Source: an uncultured Bacteroidales bacterium (GTDB taxonomy: Bacteria; Bacteroidota; Bacteroidia; Bacteroidales; F082). Taken from it: 39,484 nucleotides of DNA. Shown piece by piece: positions 33,196-39,484 of the stretch. The stretch's first letter is position 1. Every line of letters starts with the position of its first letter. The translations under genes were made by a program, and so were the position numbers. The notes below the pieces were generated by a model. That model did no database searches and was not told the DNA's origin. It worked only from the letters and a program-made list of their open reading frames with translations. The stretch covers positions 1-39,484 of the forward strand of contig CAMZEK010000026.1 in assembly GCA_947305795.1 (NCBI GenBank), written 5' to 3'.

Positions 33196-33770
33196 TGGAC
33201 ACGCTCTCTACCATCGACTCGAAGTTTTTCCTTTTCCTCAACGGCCTGCACGTTGACTGGTTGGACAAAGTGATGGTTTTCATTACCGACATGTGGATTT
33301 GGTTTCCACTTTACATCATCTTGGTTTATTGGGTGGTGCGGCAATACGGAAAGCGATATTGGTGGATTATCTTGGCTGTCGGATTGGTGGTGTTTTGCTC
33401 CGACCAGTTAGCCTCGCACGTCTGCAAACCATTGTTTCAACGGTTAAGACCTTGTTATAATGTTGATTTTCAAGATCTGATTTATTTGCCAAAAGGCTTG
33501 GCAGGAGGAAAATACGGTTTCGTTTCCTCTCATGCCGCCAACACTTTTTCTGTCGCTACCTTCCTGACAGCAGCATTGAAAAAATACCGTCCGTGGGCGG
33601 CTATTGTTTTGTTTTTATGGGCTTTACTATCGAGTTACAGCCGCATTTACATCGGATTCCATTATCCAGGCGACATCGTTTGCGGTGCCATTCTTGGGGC
33701 TTTGGTCGGGATGATACTTTGGAAGGTGTTTCAATTGACCGTTCAAAAGCGGCTGTTGAAATCAGAATAA
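33195..33770 (+). CDS. PAP2-family membrane phosphatase
   Basis: A 191-residue polytopic protein with the three PAP2 motifs: KPLFQRLRP (KxxxxxxRP), SSHAANTFS (SxH) and RIYIGFHYPGD (SRxxxxxHxxxD). The start at 33195 overlaps the last base of the obg stop, so the gene is translationally coupled. Candidate substrates are undecaprenyl diphosphate or lipid A phosphates, in keeping with nearby cell-wall genes. The 3' end overlaps the convergent SAM-dependent enzyme gene by 9 bp. Confidence 0.93.
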   Translation: MDTLSTIDSKFFLFLNGLHVDWLDKVMVFITDMWIWFPLYIILVYWVVRQYGKRYWWIILAVGLVVFCSDQLASHVCKPLFQRLRPCYNVDFQDLIYLPKGLAGGKYGFVSSHAANTFSVATFLTAALKKYRPWAAIVLFLWALLSSYSRIYIGFHYPGDIVCGAILGALVGMILWKVFQLTVQKRLLKSE

Positions 33771-34580
33771 AGTCGGTTTTTCCTGTTGCGGCGCATTGTC
33801 ATGGAATACCACCTTGATGTTTGCTGACAGTTCAATGCCGCACAAGGTAGCTAATTTGGCGCGGTTTAGGGCTAATTCAAGATAGCCATGCGAGCCAAAA
33901 ATCGCCACTAATTCCACATCACGTTCGTCCATGTAACTGTCTGAAATCTTGTCGACGGTGTACAGATTGCCTTTGACCATGATGGTGAAATCGCGGCCGC
34001 GGCGTTCTTGTTCGAACAATTCTTTGGTGATGTTGGTAATGAGGTTCTCGTACGAATCGATGTAAATCACCACGCCTTCGATGGCATTGTTGCGGGCTAC
34101 AGCACAGAATACACGTCCCATGTTGAGTTTCTCGCGCGGAGCACCGATGTTTGACAGCGGTTCGCCACGGGCAATCATGGCAGCCACTTTTACAAAACGG
34201 TCGCGTGTGGCGAAGTTGAACGTATCAGAGTCTTGCGGCACATCGATGTAAACGGCCTCTTCACATTGCTCATTTTCAAGGATATGACCAAATATGCCGT
34301 TGTCGGTGGAAATGAAATATTGGCCTTCTGCTCTGACTACGACATGTGGTGTTTCAGGCGACTCAATCGTGTTAACGGCAATGATATGGATGGTGCCTTT
34401 CGGGAAACAGCGGAAGCAGTTTTTCAACGTGAAACCCACTTGTGGAATGTTGAAAGGCTCGATTTCGTGGGTAATGTCGACGATAGTTGCGTCAGGCATA
34501 TAAGACAAAATAGTTCCTTTCACGGCTGCCACATAGTAGTCGGAATTGCCCCAATCGCTAGTCAACGTGATAACTGCCAT
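33762..34580 (-). CDS. SAM hydroxide adenosyltransferase (DUF62 family)
   Basis: From the ATG at 34578-34580 the protein has 272 residues and starts MAVITLTSDWGNSDYYVAAVKG, the typical N-terminus of the DUF62 family (fluorinase and chlorinase relatives). DATIVDITHEIEPFNIPQVGF, YFISTDNGIFG and NAIEGVVIYIDSYENLITNI are further signatures. Family members convert S-adenosylmethionine and water to adenosine and methionine. A Met six codons upstream is possible. The open frame to 34793 would run into phoH on the other strand and is rejected. Confidence 0.92.
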   Translation of the reverse strand: MAVITLTSDWGNSDYYVAAVKGTILSYMPDATIVDITHEIEPFNIPQVGFTLKNCFRCFPKGTIHIIAVNTIESPETPHVVVRAEGQYFISTDNGIFGHILENEQCEEAVYIDVPQDSDTFNFATRDRFVKVAAMIARGEPLSNIGAPREKLNMGRVFCAVARNNAIEGVVIYIDSYENLITNITKELFEQERRGRDFTIMVKGNLYTVDKISDSYMDERDVELVAIFGSHGYLELALNRAKLATLCGIELSANIKVVFHDNAPQQEKPTLF

Positions 34581-34610
34581 CGCTTTTTTTGAAAACATTT
34601 TCTGAATGTG

Positions 34611-34618
34611 CAAAAGTA
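34611..34618 (-). promoter_or_regulatory. -7 promoter box for SAM hydroxide adenosyltransferase gene
   Basis: The minus strand reads TACTTTTG (fits TAnnTTTG). With initiation a few bases downstream, the leader to the ATG at 34580 is about 25 nt. This supports the shorter start. Confidence 0.6.
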
Positions 34619-34715
34619 AGGCATTTGCTCCAATTGCACACCTATTTCTTTGAAATTTTGGAAAAAATCTTTCAACGCCCCTTTTCCTGCATGAATACAC
34701 TATCGAAAAATAGAC

Positions 34716-34723
34716 TATCTTTG
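34716..34723 (+). promoter_or_regulatory. -7 promoter box for phoH
   Basis: TATCTTTG matches TAnnTTTG exactly, 19 bp before the phoH ATG; a short leader of about 12 nt is implied. The -33 element is not obvious. Confidence 0.6.
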
Positions 34724-34742
34724 CACAATCATTTCGACAGCC

Positions 34743-35780
34743 ATGGCAGAGCAGATTATACAGATTGAAAACGTGGATCCCAAGGATCTTCATGGGCCTA
34801 ACGACAAGTATTTGGAACTCGTGAAGAGTATGTTTCCCAAGTTGAAACTCATTGCACGAGGCAACTTTTTAAAAGTGATCGGCGACGAAGATGAGATGGA
34901 TTATTTCACCAGCCGCTATGAGACCCTGATGATGCAATTGGAAAGGTTTGGAAAACTGACGGCACAGACTGTCGAAGACGTGATGATGGCTAGCAGCGAA
35001 ACGGAGTTGCAACAGAAGATGTCGGAGAGCGATGTTTTGGTTTTCGGACGCAATGGTGTGCCTGTCAAGGCGATTACAACCAACCAGAAACGCATGGTAA
35101 CGTCATCGGAGCAGAAAGACCTCGTTTTTGCAATAGGTCCCGCAGGAACGGGAAAGACCTACACCGCCGTGGCTTTGGCTGTCAGGGCCTTGAAAGCCAA
35201 GCAAGTACGGAGAATCATCTTGACCCGTCCCGCCGTCGAAGCCGACGAGCATCTTGGTTTTCTTCCTGGTGACCTGAAGGACAAGCTCGACCCCTATCTG
35301 CAACCACTTTACGATGCCTTGCGCGACATGATACCATCCTCGAAATTAGAAGGTTATCTCGAAGACCACACCATTGAGATTGCACCTTTGGCCTTTATGC
35401 GCGGCCGCACCCTCGACCATGCCTTTGTCATTCTTGATGAGGCCCAAAACGCCACACGCAGCCAACTGAAGATGTTCCTCACCCGCATGGGACGCTCGGC
35501 CAAGTTCATCGTCACCGGCGACATCACCCAAATCGACCTACCGCCCAAGACACCTTCGGGACTGCCGCAAGCCATGGAGGTTTTGAAGGACGTGCGAGGC
35601 ATCGAGTTTATCTATTTGGACGACAAGGATGTGGTGAGGCACAAATTGGTGACGGATATTATTAATGCTTATAAACGGCATCACGAGGAAGAAAAAGAAA
35701 ATGATGTTGAGGATACACAAAGCATCCCGGGGGATGAAACACTCGGAATCACAACAAACGGATCCTTCAACATCCCGTAG
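34743..35780 (+). CDS. phoH: PhoH family ATPase
   Basis: A 345-residue protein. An N-terminal KH-like region (about 1-110) is followed by a PhoH ATPase domain with Walker A GPAGTGKT (about 132-139), FLPGDLKDKLDPYLQPLYDAL and Walker B AFVILDEAQNATRSQLKMFLTRMG. The VTGDITQIDLP segment is also typical. PhoH proteins are RNA-associated ATPases of uncertain role. The last 25 or so residues (from about DTQSIPGDETLG) are encoded by palindromic repeat sequence, and the stop TAG lies inside the second repeat unit. This tail is probably not ancestral. Confidence 0.92.
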   Translation: MAEQIIQIENVDPKDLHGPNDKYLELVKSMFPKLKLIARGNFLKVIGDEDEMDYFTSRYETLMMQLERFGKLTAQTVEDVMMASSETELQQKMSESDVLVFGRNGVPVKAITTNQKRMVTSSEQKDLVFAIGPAGTGKTYTAVALAVRALKAKQVRRIILTRPAVEADEHLGFLPGDLKDKLDPYLQPLYDALRDMIPSSKLEGYLEDHTIEIAPLAFMRGRTLDHAFVILDEAQNATRSQLKMFLTRMGRSAKFIVTGDITQIDLPPKTPSGLPQAMEVLKDVRGIEFIYLDDKDVVRHKLVTDIINAYKRHHEEEKENDVEDTQSIPGDETLGITTNGSFNIP

Positions 35781-35889
35781 GGATGTAACGTTCGGTAAAA
35801 TCAAAACATAAGGAGTCCCCTGCATCCCAAGGGATGCAACGCTCGGTAAAAACAACACAATAGAGAACAAACGCATCCCATCGGGATGT
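35722..35889 (+). repeat. Four tandem CATCCC-GGGATG palindromes between phoH and purC
   Basis: Four short palindromes at 35722-35736, 35770-35786, 35821-35838 and 35873-35889, spaced 48-52 bp apart. Most are followed by a conserved AACxxTCGG(TAAAA) trailer. Only the 2- or 3-base loop and outer base change (CCCGTAGGG, CCCAAGGG, CCCATCGGG). The first lies in the phoH coding sequence and the second contains its stop. The regular spacing indicates serial duplication of a unit of about 50 bp. Confidence 0.85.
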
Positions 35890-35923
35890 ACCAATTGAAA
35901 AACAACAACAAAACTCAACAGAT

Positions 35924-36868
35924 ATGAAAGCTCTAACCAGAACAGATTACCAATTCCCTGGCCAAACCAAGGTCTATCACGGCAAGGTCCGCGATTGTTA
36001 TTTCATCAACGACGAGTATATGGTGATGGTCGCCACCGACCGCATCTCGGCTTTCGATGTCATCCTGCCCAAGGGCATTCCCTATAAAGGACAGGTGCTC
36101 AACCAGATAGCCGCCATGTTCCTCGACGCCACCGCCGACATCGTCCCCAACTGGAAGCTCGCCACCCCCGACCCGATGGTCACCGTGGGCCGTCTCTGCA
36201 AACCCTTCCCGATAGAGATGATTATCAGAGGTTACTTGACTGGCAGCTCATGGCGAACCTACAAGAGCGGCCAACACACCATCTGCGGTGTGCAAATCCC
36301 TGATGGCATGAAGGAACACCAACGTTTCGCCGAGCCTATCATCACCCCAACCACCAAGGCCGAAGAAGGCCACGATGAGGACATCTCACGCGAGGAAATC
36401 ATCGCCAAAGGCCTCATCAGTGAGAAGGATTACGCGCAGATTGAGGACATTACGCGCAAACTCTTCCAGCGTGGCACCGAAATCGCAGCCAAGCAGGGCT
36501 TGATTCTCGTGGACACAAAATACGAATTCGGCAAGATTGGCGACCAAATCGTGCTGATGGACGAAATCCACACGCCCGACTCGTCGCGCTACTTCATCGC
36601 CGACCAATACGAGGAACGCTTCACCAAAGGTGAGCCGCAGGTGCAACTCTCGAAGGAATTTGTGCGCGAGTGGCTGATGGCCAACGGCTTCCAGGGTAAG
36701 GAAGGTCAACAGGTGCCCGAAATGACCCCCGAATATGTGAACAGCGTTTCCGAGCGTTACATCGAACTTTACGAGAAGGTTACAGGACACAAATTTGAGA
36801 AGGCTCCTGACTCGGAAGACCTCTTGAAACGAATTGAAAATAATGTGATGAATTACTTGAAGTTATGA
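35924..36868 (+). CDS. purC: SAICAR synthetase (PurC)
   Basis: A 314-residue protein matching phosphoribosylaminoimidazole-succinocarboxamide synthase. Signatures include [52 protein letters not shown] and [10 protein letters not shown], then [14 protein letters not shown]. It joins CAIR and aspartate with ATP to give SAICAR in de novo purine synthesis. The length fits the longer form of the family. It is probably transcribed on its own, since repeats precede it and two hairpins follow. Confidence 0.95.
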   Translation: MKALTRTDYQFPGQTKVYHGKVRDCYFINDEYMVMVATDRISAFDVILPKGIPYKGQVLNQIAAMFLDATADIVPNWKLATPDPMVTVGRLCKPFPIEMIIRGYLTGSSWRTYKSGQHTICGVQIPDGMKEHQRFAEPIITPTTKAEEGHDEDISREEIIAKGLISEKDYAQIEDITRKLFQRGTEIAAKQGLILVDTKYEFGKIGDQIVLMDEIHTPDSSRYFIADQYEERFTKGEPQVQLSKEFVREWLMANGFQGKEGQQVPEMTPEYVNSVSERYIELYEKVTGHKFEKAPDSEDLLKRIENNVMNYLKL

Positions 36869-36897
36869 AAAATATGCAAAAATAATGCATATTTTTC
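36867..36897 (+). terminator. AT-rich hairpin starting in the purC stop codon
   Basis: GAAAAATATGC (36867-36877) pairs with GCATATTTTTC (36887-36897), perfect 11-bp arms around a 9-base loop. The 5' arm begins in the TGA stop. It is AT-rich, so a weak terminator or mRNA 3'-end stabiliser. Confidence 0.55.
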
Positions 36898-36913
36898 GGC
36901 ACTTTTTTAGGGT

Positions 36914-36945
36914 AAAGATGCATATTTTTCACGAAACAAACATTG
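36914..36945. repeat. Direct repeat flanking the AAA ATPase gene, left copy
   Basis: The stretch reads AAAGATGCATATTTTTCACG then AAACAAACATTG. The right copy (38267-38292) is the same apart from two short deletions. The pair brackets the ATPase gene. Confidence 0.5.
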
Positions 36946-36973
36946 CCATAAACAGTGGCAATGTTGTTTTTTT
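36939..36973 (+). terminator. Intrinsic terminator downstream of purC
   Basis: AACATTGCCA (36939-36948) pairs with TGGCAATGTT (36956-36965) around a 7-base loop, followed by GTTTTTTT. A good rho-independent terminator 70 bp after the purC stop. Confidence 0.8.
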
Positions 36974-37022
36974 GCCTTCAAAGAATGTATCAGACAGAAA
37001 AAAGACCCATAAAAAACATTGA

Positions 37023-37046
37023 TTTTGGTGAATAAAATCACCAAAA
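37023..37046. promoter_or_regulatory. Operator-like palindrome 1 upstream of AAA ATPase
   Basis: TTTTGGTGA and TCACCAAAA form perfect 9-bp arms with a 6-bp spacer. The same arms recur 32 bp downstream, so this looks like a pair of protein-binding sites. Confidence 0.55.
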
Positions 37047-37054
37047 ATTATAAT

Positions 37055-37078
37055 ATTTGGTGAATTGAATCACCAAAT
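37055..37078. promoter_or_regulatory. Operator-like palindrome 2 upstream of AAA ATPase
   Basis: ATTTGGTGA and TCACCAAAT form perfect 9-bp arms with a 6-bp spacer. Its centre is 32 bp (about three helical turns) from that of palindrome 1. It ends 4 bp before the -7 box, where a bound protein would block polymerase. Confidence 0.55.
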
Positions 37079-37082
37079 TTAG

Positions 37083-37090
37083 TATTTTTG
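37083..37090 (+). promoter_or_regulatory. -7 promoter box for AAA ATPase gene
   Basis: TATTTTTG fits TAnnTTTG, 19 bp before the ATG at 37110. TTTG within palindrome 2 (37056-37059) could serve as -33 at a slightly long spacing of 23 bp. Confidence 0.55.
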
Positions 37091-37109
37091 CACGGTAAAA
37101 AGGCAAATT

Positions 37110-38231
37110 ATGATAGAACGAAAACTTCACAAAGTCATCAAAGACCGCTTTTTCAATGGAAAAGCCATCGTGCTTATAGGGGCACGACAAGTGGGAAAAA
37201 CCACATTGCTGAAAGAACTGACGAATGGAACAAATGATGTTTTATGGCTCAATGGCGATGAACTCGCCACAAGGACTTTATTGCAGGAAGTGTCGGTGGA
37301 GAAATTTCGTAGTTTGATAGGGTCAAAAACAATCTTGATTGTAGATAAAGCCCAACGAATAGAGAATATCGGTTTGAAAATGAAGTTGATAACCGATAAT
37401 CTACCGAATGTTCAACTCATCCTTACTGGAAGTTCATCTTTCGAACTTGCCAATCGTGTCAATGAGTCTTTGACGGGACGAAAATGGGAATACACCTTGT
37501 TTCCGCTCTCTTTCGCCGAAATGGCTGAGCACACAAATGCTTTCGAGGAAATCAAGCACTTGCCGCTTCGCTTGGTCTATGGCTACTACCCTGATGTCGT
37601 CACGCACCCTGGTGATGAAAATGAAATCCTTAAACAAATCACGGACAGTTACTTATACAAAGACATCCTCGAATGGGAGCGCGTCAAAAAGTCTGACAAA
37701 TTGGTCAAATTATTACAATCGTTGGCTTTTCAAGTGGGAAGCGAAGTGTCGCTGAACGAGTTGGGGCAACAAGTTGACTTGGACAAAAACACCGTGGAGA
37801 AATACATCGTCTTGTTGGAACAAGCACAAGTCATTTTCAGGCTTGGTTCGTTGAGTCGCAATCTCCGCAATGAGTTAAAGACCGCCCGTAAAATCTATTT
37901 CTACGACAACGGTGTCCGCAATGCTCTCATCAACAATTTCAATGACCTTGCGCTTCGCAACGACACGGGGACATTGTGGGAAAACTGGATGATAAGCGAG
38001 TTGGTCAAGAAACGGACATACGACCGCCAGTTTGTCAACCGCTATTTTTGGAGAACCACACAGCAACAGGAAATCGACTACATAGAGGAAGCCGATGGAC
38101 GTTTCACCGCATACGAGTTCAAGTGGAACCCGAAGAAGAAGGCCAAAACAAGCCAAACTTTCCTGAAAGCCTATCCCAACACGGAAATCATGACCGTCAA
38201 CCCGGATAATTTCTATACACTGCTCTTATAG
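37110..38231 (+). CDS. AAA/DUF4143 family ATPase with altered Walker B
   Basis: A 373-residue protein of the AAA_14 plus DUF4143 type, frequent in Bacteroidales. Walker A is GARQVGKTT (24-32). The Walker B strand reads ILIVDKAQRI, with Lys80 where family members have Glu (DEAQ or DEIQ). The sensor strand VQLILTGSSSFEL is intact. The C-terminal part (about 185-373) has YKDILEWERVKKSDKLVKLLQSLAFQVGSEVS, a winged-helix-like segment, and IDYIEEADGRFTAYEFKW, resembling a PD-(D/E)xK nuclease core (D, ExK). Function is not established for the family. It stands alone between purC and a protease gene, with twin palindromes upstream and direct repeats on each side. The Glu-to-Lys change (codon AAA, one base from GAA) suggests reduced ATP hydrolysis. 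Confidence 0.88.
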   Translation: MIERKLHKVIKDRFFNGKAIVLIGARQVGKTTLLKELTNGTNDVLWLNGDELATRTLLQEVSVEKFRSLIGSKTILIVDKAQRIENIGLKMKLITDNLPNVQLILTGSSSFELANRVNESLTGRKWEYTLFPLSFAEMAEHTNAFEEIKHLPLRLVYGYYPDVVTHPGDENEILKQITDSYLYKDILEWERVKKSDKLVKLLQSLAFQVGSEVSLNELGQQVDLDKNTVEKYIVLLEQAQVIFRLGSLSRNLRNELKTARKIYFYDNGVRNALINNFNDLALRNDTGTLWENWMISELVKKRTYDRQFVNRYFWRTTQQQEIDYIEEADGRFTAYEFKWNPKKKAKTSQTFLKAYPNTEIMTVNPDNFYTLLL

Positions 38232-38266
38232 TGTTTTGTCTGTATAGGTAGGGGAGAAATGCAAAA

Positions 38267-38292
38267 AAGATGCATATTTCACGAAAACATTG
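38267..38292. repeat. Direct repeat flanking the AAA ATPase gene, right copy
   Basis: AAAGATGCATATTTCACG then AAAACATTG, a shortened match to 36914-36945. It lies 36 bp after the ATPase stop. Confidence 0.5.
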
Positions 38293-38297
38293 TAGGA

Positions 38298-38346
38298 CTG
38301 CCGTACCACGGCAGCCGCATATCGCAATACGCATAATGCGGCTGCC
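38298..38346. repeat. Overlapping GC-rich hairpins between convergent genes
   Basis: GGCAGCCGCAT (38310-38320) pairs perfectly with ATGCGGCTGCC (38336-38346). An alternative hairpin, CTGCCGT / ACGGCAG (38298-38314), shares its left arm region. No T run follows on either strand. It may be a REP-like element or a structural barrier between the ATPase and protease transcripts. Confidence 0.55.
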
Positions 38347-38408
38347 ACAAATCGCAAGATTCGACGATGCAAAGCAAGTCAATGTGACAGCCATACAAAA
38401 AGAATGTA

Positions 38409-39484
38409 TTATTCCACCACAATCTTCCGCGTTTCGCTGCCCATGGTCATGAAATACATTCCTTGTGACAATTCCAACTTTTCTTTGCCCTTGACTTCCT
38501 TGGTCATGATGGTTTGGCCGAGGGCATTTGTGACGGTCAAATTGCCTGTGCCTTCGATGATTACATGTACTTTGGCAGGGTTGGGATAGACTTTGAAGGT
38601 GCTTCTATGTTGCTCGCAGATTCCGTCGTAAGGCATCGTGCAAAACACAGCCTCAGGACTCACTGGCGAGGCATATTGCGACCGCGTTTCCTTCTTGCGT
38701 TGTGTGAATAGATATGAAGTGTTAGGTGTCAAGCCGTCAAATAAAGTGGAATCTTGCCATTCGCCGCCGTTGATGTTGTATTCACAGCCTTCCACGGCTA
38801 CAAGAGTGATGCTCATGTCAGTGTTGCTCTCCATTTGCGGGGCTTCGGGCATGGCTTGTTCTGCCTTTCTGACCGGTCCGACAATGAGGGAAACCACAAT
38901 TCCTATGCAGTTTTCGGCAGACACTTGTACTCGGATAATCTCGTCAATGTCGTCCTCTGTCAATGTATAAGTCTGGAAAACAGCACCTTCAATATCGGTT
39001 GTGTCACGTTTCCATTGGTAACTCAATTCGCCCAAGTCGGGGATGGAAGGTGTTGAAGTCAATTCGTTTATAGCGGTCAGGGTTTGCCCGAAAACAGGCT
39101 CGCCGTCAATTTTGATTTCACCCGCCAAAGTGGGCGTAACTGTTTGGTTCAAAAGGTTTTCTATTGCGCCGTAGGCATTCAACCGTCTTCCCGATGCGAC
39201 CAATCCGTCAAGGGAAGTCAGGTGGTCGGCACCGTCGAAAAGGGATTGTCTCACTGAAAGACAGAAACTTGCGGGGTCGTTTTTGCAGGCCTGCATCATT
39301 TCCTCGGGCAGGGCGGCATACATCAGAGCAATGGTTCCGGAGACTTGCGGAGTGGCCATAGAGGTTCCAGTGGAGTTGCCATAGTTGCTGTTTGGCGTTG
39401 TGGAATAGATGCTTGTGCCGGGTGCGCCCAGGTCGATGTTTTCGATGCCATAGCCCGCGCTGCCATATTTCACATCTTGCGAGG
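38409..39484 (-). CDS. Subtilisin-like (S8) T9SS-secreted protease, C-terminal part
   Basis: The 5' end is cut by the window edge: the frame is open to base 39484 and reads SQDVKYGSAGYGIENIDLGAPG, normal internal S8 sequence. The catalytic Ser lies in STGTSMATPQVSGTIALMYAALP. The Asp and His of the triad are outside the window. Downstream come a beta domain (LSYQWKRDTTDIEGAVFQTYTLTEDDIDEIIRVQVSAEN), a fibronectin-like segment (GLTPNTSYLFTQRKKET) and a T9SS type A sorting tail (FKVYPNPAKVHVIIEGTGNLTV to KIVVE). It is convergent with the ATPase gene. Confidence 0.92.
   Translation of the reverse strand, partial: SQDVKYGSAGYGIENIDLGAPGTSIYSTTPNSNYGNSTGTSMATPQVSGTIALMYAALPEEMMQACKNDPASFCLSVRQSLFDGADHLTSLDGLVASGRRLNAYGAIENLLNQTVTPTLAGEIKIDGEPVFGQTLTAINELTSTPSIPDLGELSYQWKRDTTDIEGAVFQTYTLTEDDIDEIIRVQVSAENCIGIVVSLIVGPVRKAEQAMPEAPQMESNTDMSITLVAVEGCEYNINGGEWQDSTLFDGLTPNTSYLFTQRKKETRSQYASPVSPEAVFCTMPYDGICEQHRSTFKVYPNPAKVHVIIEGTGNLTVTNALGQTIMTKEVKGKEKLELSQGMYFMTMGSETRKIVVE

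Noticed and set aside
34581..34793. Upstream extension of the SAM hydroxide adenosyltransferase
   Set aside because: It runs through its own promoter box and into the phoH 5' end; the family N-terminus starts at MAVITLTSDWG.
35722..35889. CRISPR array
   Set aside because: Repeated units are short palindromes with conserved trailers and similar intervening sequence rather than unique spacers; no cas genes.
36869..38408. Insertion sequence or toxin-antitoxin module around the AAA/DUF4143 gene
   Set aside because: Direct repeats are present but there is no transposase, no terminal inverted repeats at the expected ends, and no small partner gene.

Overview
The window looks like chromosome of an uncultured, T9SS-bearing member of the Bacteroidales (phylum Bacteroidota). 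The evidence is a set of housekeeping genes in arrangements typical of that group (mnmG/ybeY/DUF4175; ricT/gldH/pbp1A), at least three secreted proteins ending in type IX secretion sorting tails, and repeated TAnnTTTG boxes, the -7 element of Bacteroidota promoters, upstream of many genes. No rRNA, tRNA, CRISPR array, prophage or insertion-sequence transposase was seen.

Layout. 1-7820 is almost entirely minus strand: the 5' part of mnmG, ybeY, a large DUF4175 membrane protein, an overlapping AbrB-like / acyltransferase / AlkD-like operon, and a nitroreductase-like lipoprotein overlapping an EamA transporter. 7889-12738 holds a bile-acid-symporter-family transporter, a YpfJ-type zinc metallopeptidase, a 64-residue protein paired with a 5'-nucleotidase lipoprotein, and a secreted Ser/Asn-rich protein. 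12942-26741 is the most distinctive part: two adjacent C10 (streptopain-like) cysteine peptidases of 2905 and 1586 residues. They carry InlB-type B-repeats (16 and 3), BACON-like, OB-like or cleaved-adhesin modules, and nearly identical C-terminal T9SS regions followed by the same palindrome. 26843-36868 returns to core genes: L,D-transpeptidase and LemA (minus), then ricT, gldH, pbp1A, obg and a PAP2 phosphatase, then a minus-strand SAM hydroxide adenosyltransferase, phoH and purC. 37110-38231 is a solitary AAA/DUF4143 ATPase in an AT-rich, repeat-flanked pocket. The window ends in the 3' part of a subtilisin-like T9SS protease.

How the genes fit together. Much of the window concerns the envelope and secretion: PBP1A, an L,D-transpeptidase, a PAP2 phosphatase, GldH, and secreted peptidases displayed through T9SS. 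The two C10 peptidases look like a paralogous pair still exchanging sequence, with a common catalytic head and sorting tail but different central adhesive stalks.

The clearest unexplained signals are small palindromic repeats that reach into coding sequence (start of gldH, end of phoH, the Ser-rich gene), a parS-like palindrome just upstream of mnmG, twin operator-like palindromes before the ATPase, and a Walker B glutamate-to-lysine change in that ATPase. I do not see a complete novel defence or biosynthetic system. The C10 pair and the ATPase island are the best candidates for something undescribed.
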